Assembly (NCBI GenBank): GCA_036566745.1
Contig: DATCVR010000272.1
Location: 1 to 45,089, forward strand
Source: DATCVR01 sp036566745
Lineage (GTDB): Bacteria > Actinomycetota > Actinomycetes > Jiangellales > Jiangellaceae
Direction of reading: 5' to 3'
Length of the DNA stretch: 45,089 nucleotides
This document shows, piece by piece, positions 13,903-20,537 of this stretch. Under the pieces are notes generated by a model. That model searched no databases and was not told the DNA's origin. It worked only from the letters and a program-made list of their open reading frames with translations. A program made the position numbers and the translations under genes. Positions within the stretch are counted from its first letter, which is position 1, and each line of letters starts with the position of its first letter.

Positions 13903-14147
13903 GCCACCCGCTCGAACAGGTCATCGACGGTGGTGCCGAGTTGCTCGGCGACGGCCATGGCCTGCTCGAGGCTCGGCGTGAACCGGCGGTTGCGCCAGCG
14001 GAACAGTGTCGCCTTGCTGATACCGACGAGCTGCGCTCGCTCGGGGTCGCTCGTCGCGCCGCGTTTGGCGGTAAGTTCGTCGAAGATGTCGGCGCGCAAC
14101 CGGACCGGGGATGCGGCACGAGTGTCGCGTTCAGGTGCTGCACTCAT
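13899..14147 (-). CDS. Cro-like XRE repressor
   Basis: An 82-residue HTH_3-type protein: LTAKRGATSDPERAQLVGISKATLFRWRNRRFTPSLEQAMAVAEQLGTTVDDLF. It is the first gene of the leftward early operon and faces the repressor gene, the classic Cro position. A TACAGT box lies 7 nt before its ATG, so its mRNA may be leaderless. Confidence 0.82.
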   Translation of the reverse strand: MSAAPERDTRAASPVRLRADIFDELTAKRGATSDPERAQLVGISKATLFRWRNRRFTPSLEQAMAVAEQLGTTVDDLFERVA

Positions 14148-14255
14148 GCACCGGACTGTACGCGCGGCGAGGCGAGTTGCACTAGTGTCGCGGCATCGTA
14201 CGAACGGTTGATTTCACAGGTGACGATGCCCGGTTACCGTTTCACTCATGCAACG
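14116..14255. promoter_or_regulatory. Immunity-region operator-like repeats
   Basis: Two near-identical sites, GCACGAGTGTCGCG (14116..14129) and GCACTAGTGTCGCG (14179..14192), and a second pair sharing CACTCATGCA (14141..14150 and 14243..14252) followed by the same CNCCG-like bases. All fit a loose CAC-(G/T)-A-(G/T)TG half-palindrome. The site at 14179 covers the -35 position of the leftward promoter. These are probable operators for the repressor and Cro; this is inference from spacing and repetition. Confidence 0.55.
14155..14184 (-). promoter_or_regulatory. Leftward early promoter (candidate PL)
   Basis: A TACAGT -10 box (14160..14155, read leftward) sits 7 nt before the Cro ATG at 14147, the spacing expected for a leaderless transcript. 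The -35 position falls in the operator repeat GCACTAGTG at 14179 and is a poor match to TTGACA, as is usual in high-GC actinobacteria. It would drive the whole early operon down to 67. Confidence 0.45.
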
Positions 14256-14379
14256 TGGCCGAGGGGTCCGCGATACCCTCCGAAAATGGCGCCTCCGGGA
14301 GGAGCCAGGCTGTGGCATCTGTGTAGCAACGGCGCTCTCACCTGCGGAAATGCCCCAGAGGGTCATCTACCGTGTGGGC

Positions 14380-14793
14380 GTGCCTGCCTCATCTCGCCGC
14401 GACACGTGGGCCACATATGTCCAGGCGGCCCGCGAACGCGTCGGCATGACCAAGACCGAGCTGGCGCGCCGGCTCGGCGTCGACCGCGCCACCATCGCCC
14501 GATGGGAGACGGGCGCCAACCGGCCAGAAGACGCCGACATGGTCGCCCGCTTCGCCCACCTGTTCGGCCTCGACGTCGATGAGGCACTGGCCGCCGCCGG
14601 CCTACGGCCAACCGCGCGACCACCCGCCAGGCCGGTGAAGGAACCAGCCCTAGATCCAGACCTCGTTCTGCTCGCGCGGCGCCTCGCAGACCCCAAAGTC
14701 TCGGCGGCCGAGAAGGCCACCATCCGCGCCACTCTGCAGTACCTTGCGAACCTGCCCGAGGAGCCACCGGGGAGACGGCGCCGCACGGGCTGA
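14380..14793 (+). CDS. Immunity repressor (XRE family)
   Basis: An XRE HTH at residues 15-60: ARERVGMTKTELARRLGVDRATIARWETGANRPEDADMVARFAHLFGLD, then a helical, Pro/Arg-rich C-terminal part. It is divergent from Cro and directly upstream of the integrase (13 bp), so it is the likely lysogeny repressor. The GTG at 14380 has a TACCGT box 6 nt upstream (14368..14373). Longer in-frame starts exist at 14350 (ATG) and 14248 (ATG, also with TACCGT 7 nt upstream); codon bias drops before 14350, which is why the short form is chosen. It lacks a LexA-type protease domain. Confidence 0.75.
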   Translation: MPASSRRDTWATYVQAARERVGMTKTELARRLGVDRATIARWETGANRPEDADMVARFAHLFGLDVDEALAAAGLRPTARPPARPVKEPALDPDLVLLARRLADPKVSAAEKATIRATLQYLANLPEEPPGRRRRTG

Positions 14794-14806
14794 TCGGAGC
14801 CATCCC

Positions 14807-15925
14807 ATGCCGTACATCCGCAAGCTTCCCTCCGGCCGGTGGCAGGCCACGGTGCGCCACCCGTCCGGGCAGCGGCTCACCAAGACCGACCCGCTGAAGA
14901 AGGTCGTCGCCGAATGGGCGAAGGCCCTGGAAGCCCAGTACGCCCGCGGCGACCTACGCGACCCCCGGGCCGGGCACATCACGGTGGACGAGTTCTACCA
15001 GCGGTGGTCCAAAGCGCACGTGGTGGCCGCGACAACCCGGCAGAAGATCGAAGGCCGGTGGCGTACCCACTGCCTGCCGAAGTGGGGCTCCTGGCCGATG
15101 GACTCCATCACCCGGATGGAGGCGCAGGGCTGGGTCCGGGAGCTCGAGGCGACGCCCCGCGCCCGGTGGGGTGGGCGCAGAATCCTCGACGAGGACGAAG
15201 CACCCTACCTTGCCCCGGCGACAGTGCAGGGCATCGTCAACGTGATGACCTGCCTGTACCGGGCGGCCACCGCGGACACCCCACCGATCGTGATGGGTAA
15301 CCCGTTCCTGCGGCTGAGTCTGCCGACCATCCCACCGGCGCGGGTGGTGTACTACACCCGCCAGGAGCATGCCGCCATCCTGGCCGCGATGGGCAGCCTC
15401 AAGCTGGACTACCGGTGGCAGGTGATGGCGGACCTGGCCGCGTATGTCGGCCCCCGGTACGGGGAGATGGCGGGGCTGGGCGGGGACCGGGTGAACTGGT
15501 TGCGCAAGGAGATCGAGATCTCCCGGGTGTGGACGGTCTACGGGCTGCGGGAGTATCCGAAGTCGAAGAAGTCGCACCGGACGGTCCCCGTACCGGACTG
15601 GATCATGGATGGGATGTCGCGGCTGATGAAGGGCCGTAGCCGGGCGGAGATGGTGTTCGCCGGACCGGGCTCCAAACATCCGTGGCATGCGGAGTGGCAC
15701 CGGGCCTGGTACGCGGCCGTCGAAGCCGCCGGGGTGCCGAACTATCCCCCGCACGCCCTACGCCACACCGCGGCCAGCTGGTTGGTGATGGACGGGGTGG
15801 ACCTGTACCGGGTGCAGAAGCTGCTGGGGCACGAGTCGTACCGGACCACGGAAAGATACAGTCATCTATCCCCTGACGCACACGACGAGATCCGCGCCGT
15901 GTGGAAGAAGTCAGCCGCGCGCTAA
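14807..15925 (+). CDS. int: Tyrosine integrase
   Basis: A 372-residue tyrosine recombinase. An N-terminal AP2-like arm-binding part (MPYIRKLPSGRWQATVRHPS) and a SAM-like core-binding domain (about residues 58-150) precede the catalytic domain. The catalytic set is visible: R217 in GPRYGE, K254/K255 in SKKSHR, H316-x2-R319 in HALRHTAASW, H342 in GHES and Y351 in RYSHL. The ATG at 14807 follows the repressor stop by 13 bp. It integrates the phage at attP, probably in the nearby non-coding DNA at 16703..16977. Confidence 0.95.
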   Translation: MPYIRKLPSGRWQATVRHPSGQRLTKTDPLKKVVAEWAKALEAQYARGDLRDPRAGHITVDEFYQRWSKAHVVAATTRQKIEGRWRTHCLPKWGSWPMDSITRMEAQGWVRELEATPRARWGGRRILDEDEAPYLAPATVQGIVNVMTCLYRAATADTPPIVMGNPFLRLSLPTIPPARVVYYTRQEHAAILAAMGSLKLDYRWQVMADLAAYVGPRYGEMAGLGGDRVNWLRKEIEISRVWTVYGLREYPKSKKSHRTVPVPDWIMDGMSRLMKGRSRAEMVFAGPGSKHPWHAEWHRAWYAAVEAAGVPNYPPHALRHTAASWLVMDGVDLYRVQKLLGHESYRTTERYSHLSPDAHDEIRAVWKKSAAR

Positions 15926-16702
15926 CTCCGCGAAGATGTCCGCCTGCTCGCCGGTGCCGGGCTGCATGGCGGCCGTCCGCAGCCGGTCGACGGCGACCTG
16001 CGCGTAGTGCTCGGTGAGTTCGACGCCAACGAACCGACGGCCCTCGATCACCGCAGCGACTCCTGTAGTGCCGGACCCGGCAAACGGGTCGAGCACGAGC
16101 CCGTCGGTAGGGACCGGAGCCATAAGGCCGCGCATTACATCGAGCGGCTTCTGCGCTTGGTGTTCCCGCTCACGGGGGCTGCTGACCACGTAGAAGCCCG
16201 GGAAGCCCGCACCGCCGTCTAGGGGATTCGGGAGTTGTCCATGACTGCCCCAGACCACGTACTCGCAGGCGTTGGTGATCCTGCCAGCGAATACCCGGGC
16301 ATTGGGCTTGTTCCACGGAATAATCCCGCGCCAGACCCAGCCGCCAGCTTGCACCGAGTCGGTGAGGGCCGGAAGCTGCCGCCAGTCGGTAAACAGCATG
16401 AGCAGCCCACCTGGACGGGTCACCCGCAGGCACTCGCCTAGCCACAGCGCGCACCAGTACTCGAACCCTCGCTGGTCCCGGTTGTCTCCGGTGAAGTCGT
16501 TAAGGCTGCGAAGGGTCGCCATGTTTTCGTTGACGTACTTCTCGCCGGTCCGCTTGGCTCGGTCGCCTCGGAACTGACCGCCCGACGAGTACGGCGGGTC
16601 CGTGATGACCGCGTCCACGCTGGCGTCCGGCAGCTCACGCAGCACCGCCAAGGCTTCCCCGCGATACAGGGTCACGCTTGCGTCGGCGTAGTACGGGGTC
16701 AC
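15911..16702 (-). CDS. DNA methyltransferase 3 (DPPY type)
   Basis: A 263-residue amino-methyltransferase with DPPYSSGGQFRG (motif IV) at residues 35-38 and LDPFAGSGTTGVAAVIEGRRFVGVEL (motif I and X region) near the C-terminus; TDWRQLP and IIPWNKPNARVF are typical of phage adenine enzymes. The GTG at 16702 has a TACGCT box 6 nt upstream, so it may be expressed from its own leaderless promoter, including in the lysogen. It converges on the integrase with a 15-bp overlap. No restriction partner is present. Confidence 0.87.
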   Translation of the reverse strand: MTPYYADASVTLYRGEALAVLRELPDASVDAVITDPPYSSGGQFRGDRAKRTGEKYVNENMATLRSLNDFTGDNRDQRGFEYWCALWLGECLRVTRPGGLLMLFTDWRQLPALTDSVQAGGWVWRGIIPWNKPNARVFAGRITNACEYVVWGSHGQLPNPLDGGAGFPGFYVVSSPREREHQAQKPLDVMRGLMAPVPTDGLVLDPFAGSGTTGVAAVIEGRRFVGVELTEHYAQVAVDRLRTAAMQPGTGEQADIFAELARG

Positions 16703-16834
16703 GCAGTAAGCGTACGGCGAACCTGTGACGCACGTGCGACGCATACCGCCTAACCAAGATCGGCGCACAAGCCCCTGACCTGCATCGAAAGCGTGTAGAT
16801 CTAGGCGGATTAAGGACCATCACCAGGTCTGAAC

Positions 16835-16879
16835 AAGCCCCAGGTCAGGGGCCTGTCATTGGCTCCGACCTGGGGCTTT
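16835..16879 (+). terminator. Rho-independent terminator
   Basis: The arms AGCCCCAGGTC (16836..16846) and GACCTGGGGCT (16867..16877) are exact complements, 11 bp, with a 20-nt loop, followed by TTTG. It works best for rightward transcription, so it could end read-through from repressor-integrase. Confidence 0.75.
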
Positions 16880-16959
16880 GTGTGGCTGGGTGTCGGTGGA
16901 TGTCGGCTGACGTCACAAGATCATGACGCACGTCTGACGTTGGAGATCAACCACTTCCG

Positions 16960-16965
16960 TATAGG
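16960..16965 (+). promoter_or_regulatory. -10 box for the gene at 16978
   Basis: TATAGG, followed by TACCC, ends 12 nt before the ATG at 16978. CTGACG lies about 20 nt further upstream as a possible weak -35. There is no ribosome site, so a short or leaderless 5' end is likely. Confidence 0.4.
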
Positions 16966-16977
16966 TACCCTGGCACC

Positions 16978-17244
16978 ATGACCGAGGTTGACATCTACGC
17001 GGTTGGCCTACTAGCCGACCTACGCCGGTTCGTGCACTCGCCCGAACCGCTGGGCGCCCGGTGGCGTCGGCTGCGCTTCGACCTGCGCCAGTCCGTTTTG
17101 GTGCGTGCCCGGCACCGGCAGTGGCGTGCGCTGAAGAGCTACTTCAACGGCTACCTGGCCGAGCACGAGTCGCGTGGAACGCGCTGCGGCCACGGCTGGA
17201 CGCGGGGCCGGGCCTACAACGACCTCATGCGGCATCTCGCCTGA
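16978..17244 (+). CDS. Hypothetical basic protein
   Basis: An 88-residue Arg-rich protein (MTEVDIYAVGLLADLRRFVH ... RARHRQWRALKSYFNGYLAE). The middle is one long amphipathic basic helix; the end has a CGHGWTRGRAYNDLMRHL segment. It is a stand-alone gene on the plus strand with its own promoter-like sequence, in the accessory region beside the integrase. It could be lysogen-expressed. Not recognised. Confidence 0.65.
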   Translation: MTEVDIYAVGLLADLRRFVHSPEPLGARWRRLRFDLRQSVLVRARHRQWRALKSYFNGYLAEHESRGTRCGHGWTRGRAYNDLMRHLA

Positions 17245-17252
17245 CGCACGGC

Positions 17253-17729
17253 CTACGGGTTCAGCCGGCCGTTGATCCGCCGCAACGCCTGCACCGACGC
17301 CGGATCAAGTCCGGGCTCCGCCGCCTTCTCCTCGTGGTCGTACGGCGACGGCTTCACCGCGGCGACCGCCCGCGTCGCGACCTGTGCCCGCAGCGAAACC
17401 TGCTCGGCGAGGACCTGCTCCAGCCGGTACGCCATGGCCAGCGTCGCATCCCGGTTACGGTCGGCCCGTTCACCGAGCCGCCCAACGACCTGCTCCACCC
17501 CCCACCAGGTCAACCCGGAGAGCATGGCGATGATGCCGCAGAAGATGGTGCCGCCGCGGGCCAGGTCCCAGCCGGTGCGGGTCAGCCCGAACCCGTAGTC
17601 GCCGATCGAGGTGGCGAGGAGGATGCCGGTGAGGAAGGCGCCGAGTAGGCCTGCGCCGATGGCGCACCATCGGGCGACCTGGGATGTTGTGGCGGTGATG
17701 GGCTGCGTGTTGTCGGTGGTGGTGACCAC
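17253..17729 (-). CDS. Two-helix membrane protein
   Basis: A 158-residue protein with two transmembrane helices (about residues 21-43, WCAIGAGLLGAFLTGILLATS, and 57-78, GGTIFCGIIAMLSGLTWWGV) followed by a long cytoplasmic coiled helix (RLGERADRNRDATLAMAYRLEQVLAEQ) and a linker. The GTG at 17729 follows GGGGGA. It converges with the gene at 16978. The shape resembles membrane-bound exclusion or sensing proteins; no family is identified. Confidence 0.68.
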   Translation of the reverse strand: MVTTTDNTQPITATTSQVARWCAIGAGLLGAFLTGILLATSIGDYGFGLTRTGWDLARGGTIFCGIIAMLSGLTWWGVEQVVGRLGERADRNRDATLAMAYRLEQVLAEQVSLRAQVATRAVAAVKPSPYDHEEKAAEPGLDPASVQALRRINGRLNP

Positions 17730-17778
17730 GGTGTCCCCCAGGGCTTAGTGAGTGGTGATCCGGAATTCGGTGCGCCCA

Positions 17779-17819
17779 GGGTCCGGGGGCCTCTGGCTAT
17801 TGCAGGCGATTCCGGACCC
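17779..17819. terminator. Hairpin after the gene at 17865
   Basis: The arms GGGTCCGG (17779..17786) and CCGGACCC (17812..17819) pair fully around a 25-nt loop. It lies downstream of the leftward gene ending at 17865 and may end its transcript; no T-tract. The remaining bases of the 17730..17864 gap show nothing else. Confidence 0.4.
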
Positions 17820-17864
17820 CCATGCCATCGGCGGGATGGCCATGTTCAACCGGTTGATCAATAC

Positions 17865-18566
17865 CTACGGCTGATGTGCGCATAGCCGAACGTCTACCCC
17901 TAGGAGCCGCAGCCGCAGGACGCACGCCGCGTCGACACTCGGCGACGGCGAGGCGGGCGGTGGCGTGGACGTGACCGGTAGCCGGGCGGCCGAGGGCGAC
18001 GTGGCCGGCGGTGCAACCTCACCGGCACCCTCACCACCCGCTACGGCAGCCCGCGTGGTAACGCTCCCAGCGCGGCCTCCCGTCGCCGGCGGCCGGGTTG
18101 GCGACGGACGGGTCGGCGGAGAACTGCGGCCCGGCGGGGAACTCGCCGAGCTCGACGGCACCGGCGGTTGCACCGTCGGCCTCGGCTGGCTGTCCGGCAG
18201 CAGCAGCAAGGCGAACGCTGCCGCAGACACCAGCCCTGCCGTGGTCGCCCATCCCGGGTGGCGGCGAACCCACTCGAATCCGAGCAGCGGCACCAGCCAC
18301 GCCGCGGCCTGCGACCGCCGTCCTGGCCGGTCCACCGCCAACGCCCACGGTGTGCGGGTGAACGTGTACTGGTTGGCCAGGTCGAATAGGTGCCTTTGGC
18401 GGCCGGCGATGCGGTCCACCTCACCGGATTCGTAGGCGGCGTGGGCGAGGGATGGGCTGTCGGTGGTGCCGGTAACTTCGTGGCCTTGGGCGCGTACCTC
18501 GCGGGCGACGGCGCGGCCGGTCCTGGCCACCCCCCTCACTGGGGGTGCGTACACGATCACTCGCAT
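17865..18566 (-). CDS. Membrane-anchored protein with Pro/Ser-rich outer part
   Basis: A 233-residue protein. Residues 1-60 form an alpha/beta domain (MRVIVYAPPVRGVARTGRAV ... EVRAQGHEVTG) with the look of a small nucleotide- or resolvase-like fold. A transmembrane helix follows at about 107-124 (WATTAGLVSAAAFALLLLP), then a long Pro/Ser/Thr-rich region and a C-terminal C-x16-C segment. An intracellular domain, a membrane pass and a flexible outer tail is the likely layout. A TACCGT box lies 7 nt before its ATG, so it may be made from a leaderless message in the lysogen. Confidence 0.65.
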   Translation of the reverse strand: MRVIVYAPPVRGVARTGRAVAREVRAQGHEVTGTTDSPSLAHAAYESGEVDRIAGRQRHLFDLANQYTFTRTPWALAVDRPGRRSQAAAWLVPLLGFEWVRRHPGWATTAGLVSAAAFALLLLPDSQPRPTVQPPVPSSSASSPPGRSSPPTRPSPTRPPATGGRAGSVTTRAAVAGGEGAGEVAPPATSPSAARLPVTSTPPPASPSPSVDAACVLRLRLLGVDVRLCAHQP

Positions 18567-18573
18567 TTCGCAG

Positions 18574-18579
18574 ACGGTA
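18574..18579 (-). promoter_or_regulatory. Leaderless-type -10 box (TACCGT)
   Basis: Read leftward, TACCGT stands 7 nt before the ATG at 18566, the same hexamer and spacing as at 31224 and 14235. There is no ribosome site in between. A TTGACA occurs further upstream (about 18612..18617) but 33 nt from the box, too far to be its -35. Confidence 0.45.
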
Positions 18580-18650
18580 GACTCTCCGTCACGCTCAGGC
18601 AGCCCCGCCGATTGTCAAATGACGGACAAACAGCCACATGCCCCGAACCG

Positions 18651-18680
18651 TCACGGTCGTAGGAACTCCACCAGCTCCAT
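18651..18680 (-). CDS. 9-residue ORF at a repeated junction
   Basis: MELVEFLRP, coupled by TGATG to the gene upstream. It arises from the repeated junction sequence (GTGATGGAGCTGGT) also found at 18893 and 19260. It may be a remnant of a gene that once continued here. Confidence 0.25.
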   Translation of the reverse strand: MELVEFLRP

Positions 18681-18895
18681 CACGACTCCCGGCGCTGCGC
18701 GTGGCGAATCTGTAGGGCCTCGGCCATCGTGATCTGGCCGTGGGTCGGCGACGAGCACCGGTCCGGATTCCCGCACTCGCACACGTCGTCAGGATCATGC
18801 AGCGGGCAGCCCGGATGCGCGTAGGCCACCCCGGCCGACGGCACACCGATGTCGGCGCCGTACACGCACAGGCCATCACACTCCACCAGCTCCAT
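18680..18895 (-). CDS. Cys-rich small protein
   Basis: A 71-residue protein starting MELVECDGLCVYGADIGVPS, with further CPLH, CECGNPDRC clusters: seven cysteines, suited to zinc binding. The start overlaps the upstream stop (TGATG). It belongs to the leftward cassette downstream of the GntR regulator. Confidence 0.65.
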   Translation of the reverse strand: MELVECDGLCVYGADIGVPSAGVAYAHPGCPLHDPDDVCECGNPDRCSSPTHGQITMAEALQIRHAQRRES

Positions 18896-19221
18896 CACGC
18901 CCGGTCCCTCGTCTGTCGCGGCCATACCCCAACCGTCTCGCCGTCGATCTCTGCTAGATGCGATCCCTCGTGGTCATCCGGCTCTGTGCAGCGGTACACC
19001 GCCCGCTGGTACTGGGCTGGCGGCTGGAAGGCGCCACACATCTGGACCGAGCGCAGCCGCACGTCGGCACCGCTGTTGACCGGTGCGTCCGATACACCTG
19101 CGTTCGGGTCGCCGAGAATCTGCCGCAGCTTCCACAGCACGTCGGCGGCCGGGATGGTGCCGGCCGGGTGCCGGGCGAGAATGTCGGCGTACTCGCGGAT
19201 TCGATCGCTGATCTCGCTCAT
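18895..19221 (-). CDS. Hypothetical protein
   Basis: A 108-residue protein with a helical N-terminus (MSEISDRIREYADILARHPA ... DVLWKLRQILGDP) and a beta-rich C-terminus with C-x14-C (VQMCGAFQPP ... VYRCTEPDDHEGSH). It is part of the GntR cassette, with overlapping junctions. Not recognised. Confidence 0.65.
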   Translation of the reverse strand: MSEISDRIREYADILARHPAGTIPAADVLWKLRQILGDPNAGVSDAPVNSGADVRLRSVQMCGAFQPPAQYQRAVYRCTEPDDHEGSHLAEIDGETVGVWPRQTRDRA

Positions 19222-19262
19222 CAGGTCTTCTCCTTCACGAACACGCCGCGAACCAGCTCCAT
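19221..19262 (-). CDS. 13-residue coupling ORF
   Basis: MELVRGVFVKEKT, linked by TGATG to the genes on both sides. It contains the AAGGAG ribosome site for the gene at 19221 in its own codons. It resembles the coupling ORFs at 3797 and 5086 in design though not in sequence. Confidence 0.35.
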   Translation of the reverse strand: MELVRGVFVKEKT

Positions 19263-19432
19263 CACGACTCCCGGTCCGGATGGAGAACTGCCTGACGGAC
19301 CCGCTCGCGCAGCTCGGGGCTGGTCAATGCGGCCGCGGCCCGCTCGGCGGCGAGGTGCCGCTCCACGGTGCGCGCCTGTGCGCTGGCGTGGTTGAGCCAG
19401 CGCCCCACCATGGCCCGGTCCTCGGGTCCCAT
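19262..19432 (-). CDS. Small helical protein
   Basis: A 56-residue helical protein (MGPEDRAMVGRWLNHASAQA ...). The ATG overlaps the stop of the GntR gene (GTGATG). It ends at the repeated RES-stop junction. Unknown function. Confidence 0.55.
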   Translation of the reverse strand: MGPEDRAMVGRWLNHASAQARTVERHLAAERAAAALTSPELRERVRQAVLHPDRES

Positions 19433-19680
19433 CACGCCTCCCCTCCGGCGACGTAGATGCCGCGTCCCCGCTCGCCGACGATCAGCCCCCGGTCGTGTAA
19501 CAGGCTGACGGCGCGCTGCGCGGTAGACACGGAAACGGTGTACAGGTCGGCGAGTTTCGAGTATGACGGCAGCTCCGCTCCGGGTGGGTATTCGCCGGAG
19601 CGGATGCGGGCGGTCAGGTCGTCGGCGATCTCGCGATAGGTCAGACGGGGCACGGTCATCTCCACGGTTGGCACCTCCAT
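19432..19680 (-). CDS. GntR-family regulator (DNA-binding domain only)
   Basis: An 82-residue winged-helix protein: LTYREIADDLTARIRSGEYPPGAELPSYSKLADLYTVSVSTAQRAVSLLHDRGLIVGERGRGIYV, the complete GntR HTH and nothing else. Such short GntR proteins are common on actinobacterial mobile elements as regulators of adjacent operons. It faces the rightward operon at 19901 across a 220-bp region with a clear promoter and an inverted repeat (19720..19735), its probable operator. An internal ATG at 19659 is an alternative start. Confidence 0.85.
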   Translation of the reverse strand: MEVPTVEMTVPRLTYREIADDLTARIRSGEYPPGAELPSYSKLADLYTVSVSTAQRAVSLLHDRGLIVGERGRGIYVAGGEA

Positions 19681-19716
19681 CTGACCATGATCCGTCTCTC
19701 CACTTCAAGACCGTAG

Positions 19717-19745
19717 TTGACGTACCTCACTACGTGACCTATGTT
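19717..19745 (+). promoter_or_regulatory. Rightward promoter with built-in operator
   Basis: TTGACG (19717..19722), 17-bp spacer, TATGTT (19740..19745): the best -35/-10 pair in the window. The spacer holds the inverted repeat ACGTA-cctcac-TACGT (19720..19724 and 19731..19735). Binding there by the GntR protein would block polymerase, so the 19901 operon is probably repressed by it. This is inference. Confidence 0.75.
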
Positions 19746-19830
19746 AGCAGACGAGGGACGCCAATGTTCCGCGGTTGGCACTGAGGGCACGAAGCGTCCC
19801 CAACCCCCGGGACCCTCCGTCCCGGACCCA

Positions 19831-19883
19831 GCGCGGCGGCCGGCGTACCGGCCCACCCAATCCGGGTTTTCCGGCCGCCGCGC
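19831..19883 (+). promoter_or_regulatory. Strong leader hairpin before the 19901 operon
   Basis: The arms GCGCGGCGGCCGG (19831..19843) and CCGGCCGCCGCGC (19871..19883) are perfect 13-bp complements. They end 7 nt before the GGGAGGTGG ribosome site. It could act as an attenuator or as a block on read-through translation. Confidence 0.5.
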
Positions 19884-19900
19884 CCCAACGGGAGGTGGAC

Positions 19901-20038
19901 ATGCTCTGGCAGCAGACCGTCACCGCGTTCGTCTGGGTGCTCGCGCTGAACCGGTGGCTCGCCGAAACCCAGCCCGCCCTTGAGCCGGAGCTGGAGTGGA
20001 CGCCGGTGGTGAACCAGGACGGCGAGGTCGTCCAGTGA
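19901..20038 (+). CDS. 45-residue protein with hydrophobic helix
   Basis: The start has a strong ribosome site (GGGAGGTGGAC-ATG). The protein begins MLWQQTVTAFVWVLALNRWL, one short hydrophobic helix, then an acidic tail (EPELEWTPVVNQDGEVVQ). It is the first gene of the GntR-facing operon. Possibly membrane-bound; not recognised. Confidence 0.65.
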   Translation: MLWQQTVTAFVWVLALNRWLAETQPALEPELEWTPVVNQDGEVVQ

Positions 20039-20220
20039 TCCCCCGGCGCTGCACCTGCGGGGTCCACAACTACGACCGATGCCCGGACCACAACAAGCCC
20101 GAGCATCACCCCGACGACCGCATGGCCCCGGTGTGGGCGGCCGTGTTCTCCATCGTCGGCTGCATCCTGGCCGGCGGTGCGGTCGTCGGCGCACTGTACG
20201 CCTGGCAGGCAATCGCATGA
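20035..20220 (+). CDS. Small zinc-motif membrane protein
   Basis: A 61-residue protein: CTCGVHNYDRCPDH at residues 6-18 (C-x-C ... C-x2-H) followed by a transmembrane helix (WAAVFSIVGCILAGGAVVGALYAW). The GTG overlaps the previous stop. The layout, a cytoplasmic metal site then one helix, resembles a small membrane sensor or toxin-like peptide. Confidence 0.65.
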   Translation: MIPRRCTCGVHNYDRCPDHNKPEHHPDDRMAPVWAAVFSIVGCILAGGAVVGALYAWQAIA

Positions 20221-20477
20221 TCAGCTCTGGTGACTTCGCCGACTGGAACCCTGACCGGTCCCGCCTCGTCCCCGGCAACTCCGGACCCGGCGGATACGTC
20301 TTCTACGGCGCACCCGACATCGAGTACACCCTGGAACGGCACGGCGACGACGGCACCGGCTACTGCAAGGCGACCTGCAACCTTCGCGGCTGGCAGTATC
20401 CGACGGGGACGTGCCCGCCCGCGAAGGCGGCGGCGGAGGCCCGGGACCGGCTGCTCGCCGACCGCAGCCGACGCTGA
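20217..20477 (+). CDS. Hypothetical protein
   Basis: An 86-residue protein (MISSGDFADWNPDRSRLVPG...), Gly-rich with three cysteines (YCKATCNLRGWQYPTGTC). ATGA overlap with the membrane gene. It ends just before the strong terminator. Not recognised. Confidence 0.62.
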   Translation: MISSGDFADWNPDRSRLVPGNSGPGGYVFYGAPDIEYTLERHGDDGTGYCKATCNLRGWQYPTGTCPPAKAAAEARDRLLADRSRR

Positions 20478-20494
20478 CCCCAGACACGACGAAG

Positions 20495-20530
20495 GGCGCC
20501 CCCGCTCTCCTCATGGGAGAACGGGGGCGC
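20495..20530. terminator. Bidirectional terminator
   Basis: GCGCCCCCG-CTCTCC pairs with GGGAGA-ACGGGGGCGC around a 4-nt loop (TCAT). It lies between the converging rightward operon (ending 20477) and the leftward tRNA, so it probably stops both. Confidence 0.8.
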
Positions 20531-20537
20531 TTCGCGT

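Larger units (their letters stand above)
16703..16977. other. Intergenic region, candidate attP with repeats
   Basis: This 275-bp gap is the largest non-coding stretch near the integrase. It holds the repeat TGACGCACG at about 16725 and 16924 (further copies at about 17242 and, ending ACA, 15875 outside it), flanking a strong terminator at 16835. The repeats could be integrase arm sites. A core identical to a host gene cannot be seen without the host sequence. Confidence 0.35.

Noticed and set aside
14248..14379. Longer repressor N-terminus
   Set aside because: GC bias in third positions falls to about 60 percent before 14350, and the XRE fold needs only the part after 14380; not excluded because a TACCGT box also precedes 14248.
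18612..18617. TTGACA as -35 for the gene at 18566
   Set aside because: It is 33 nt from the TACCGT box, far beyond the 16-18 nt needed.
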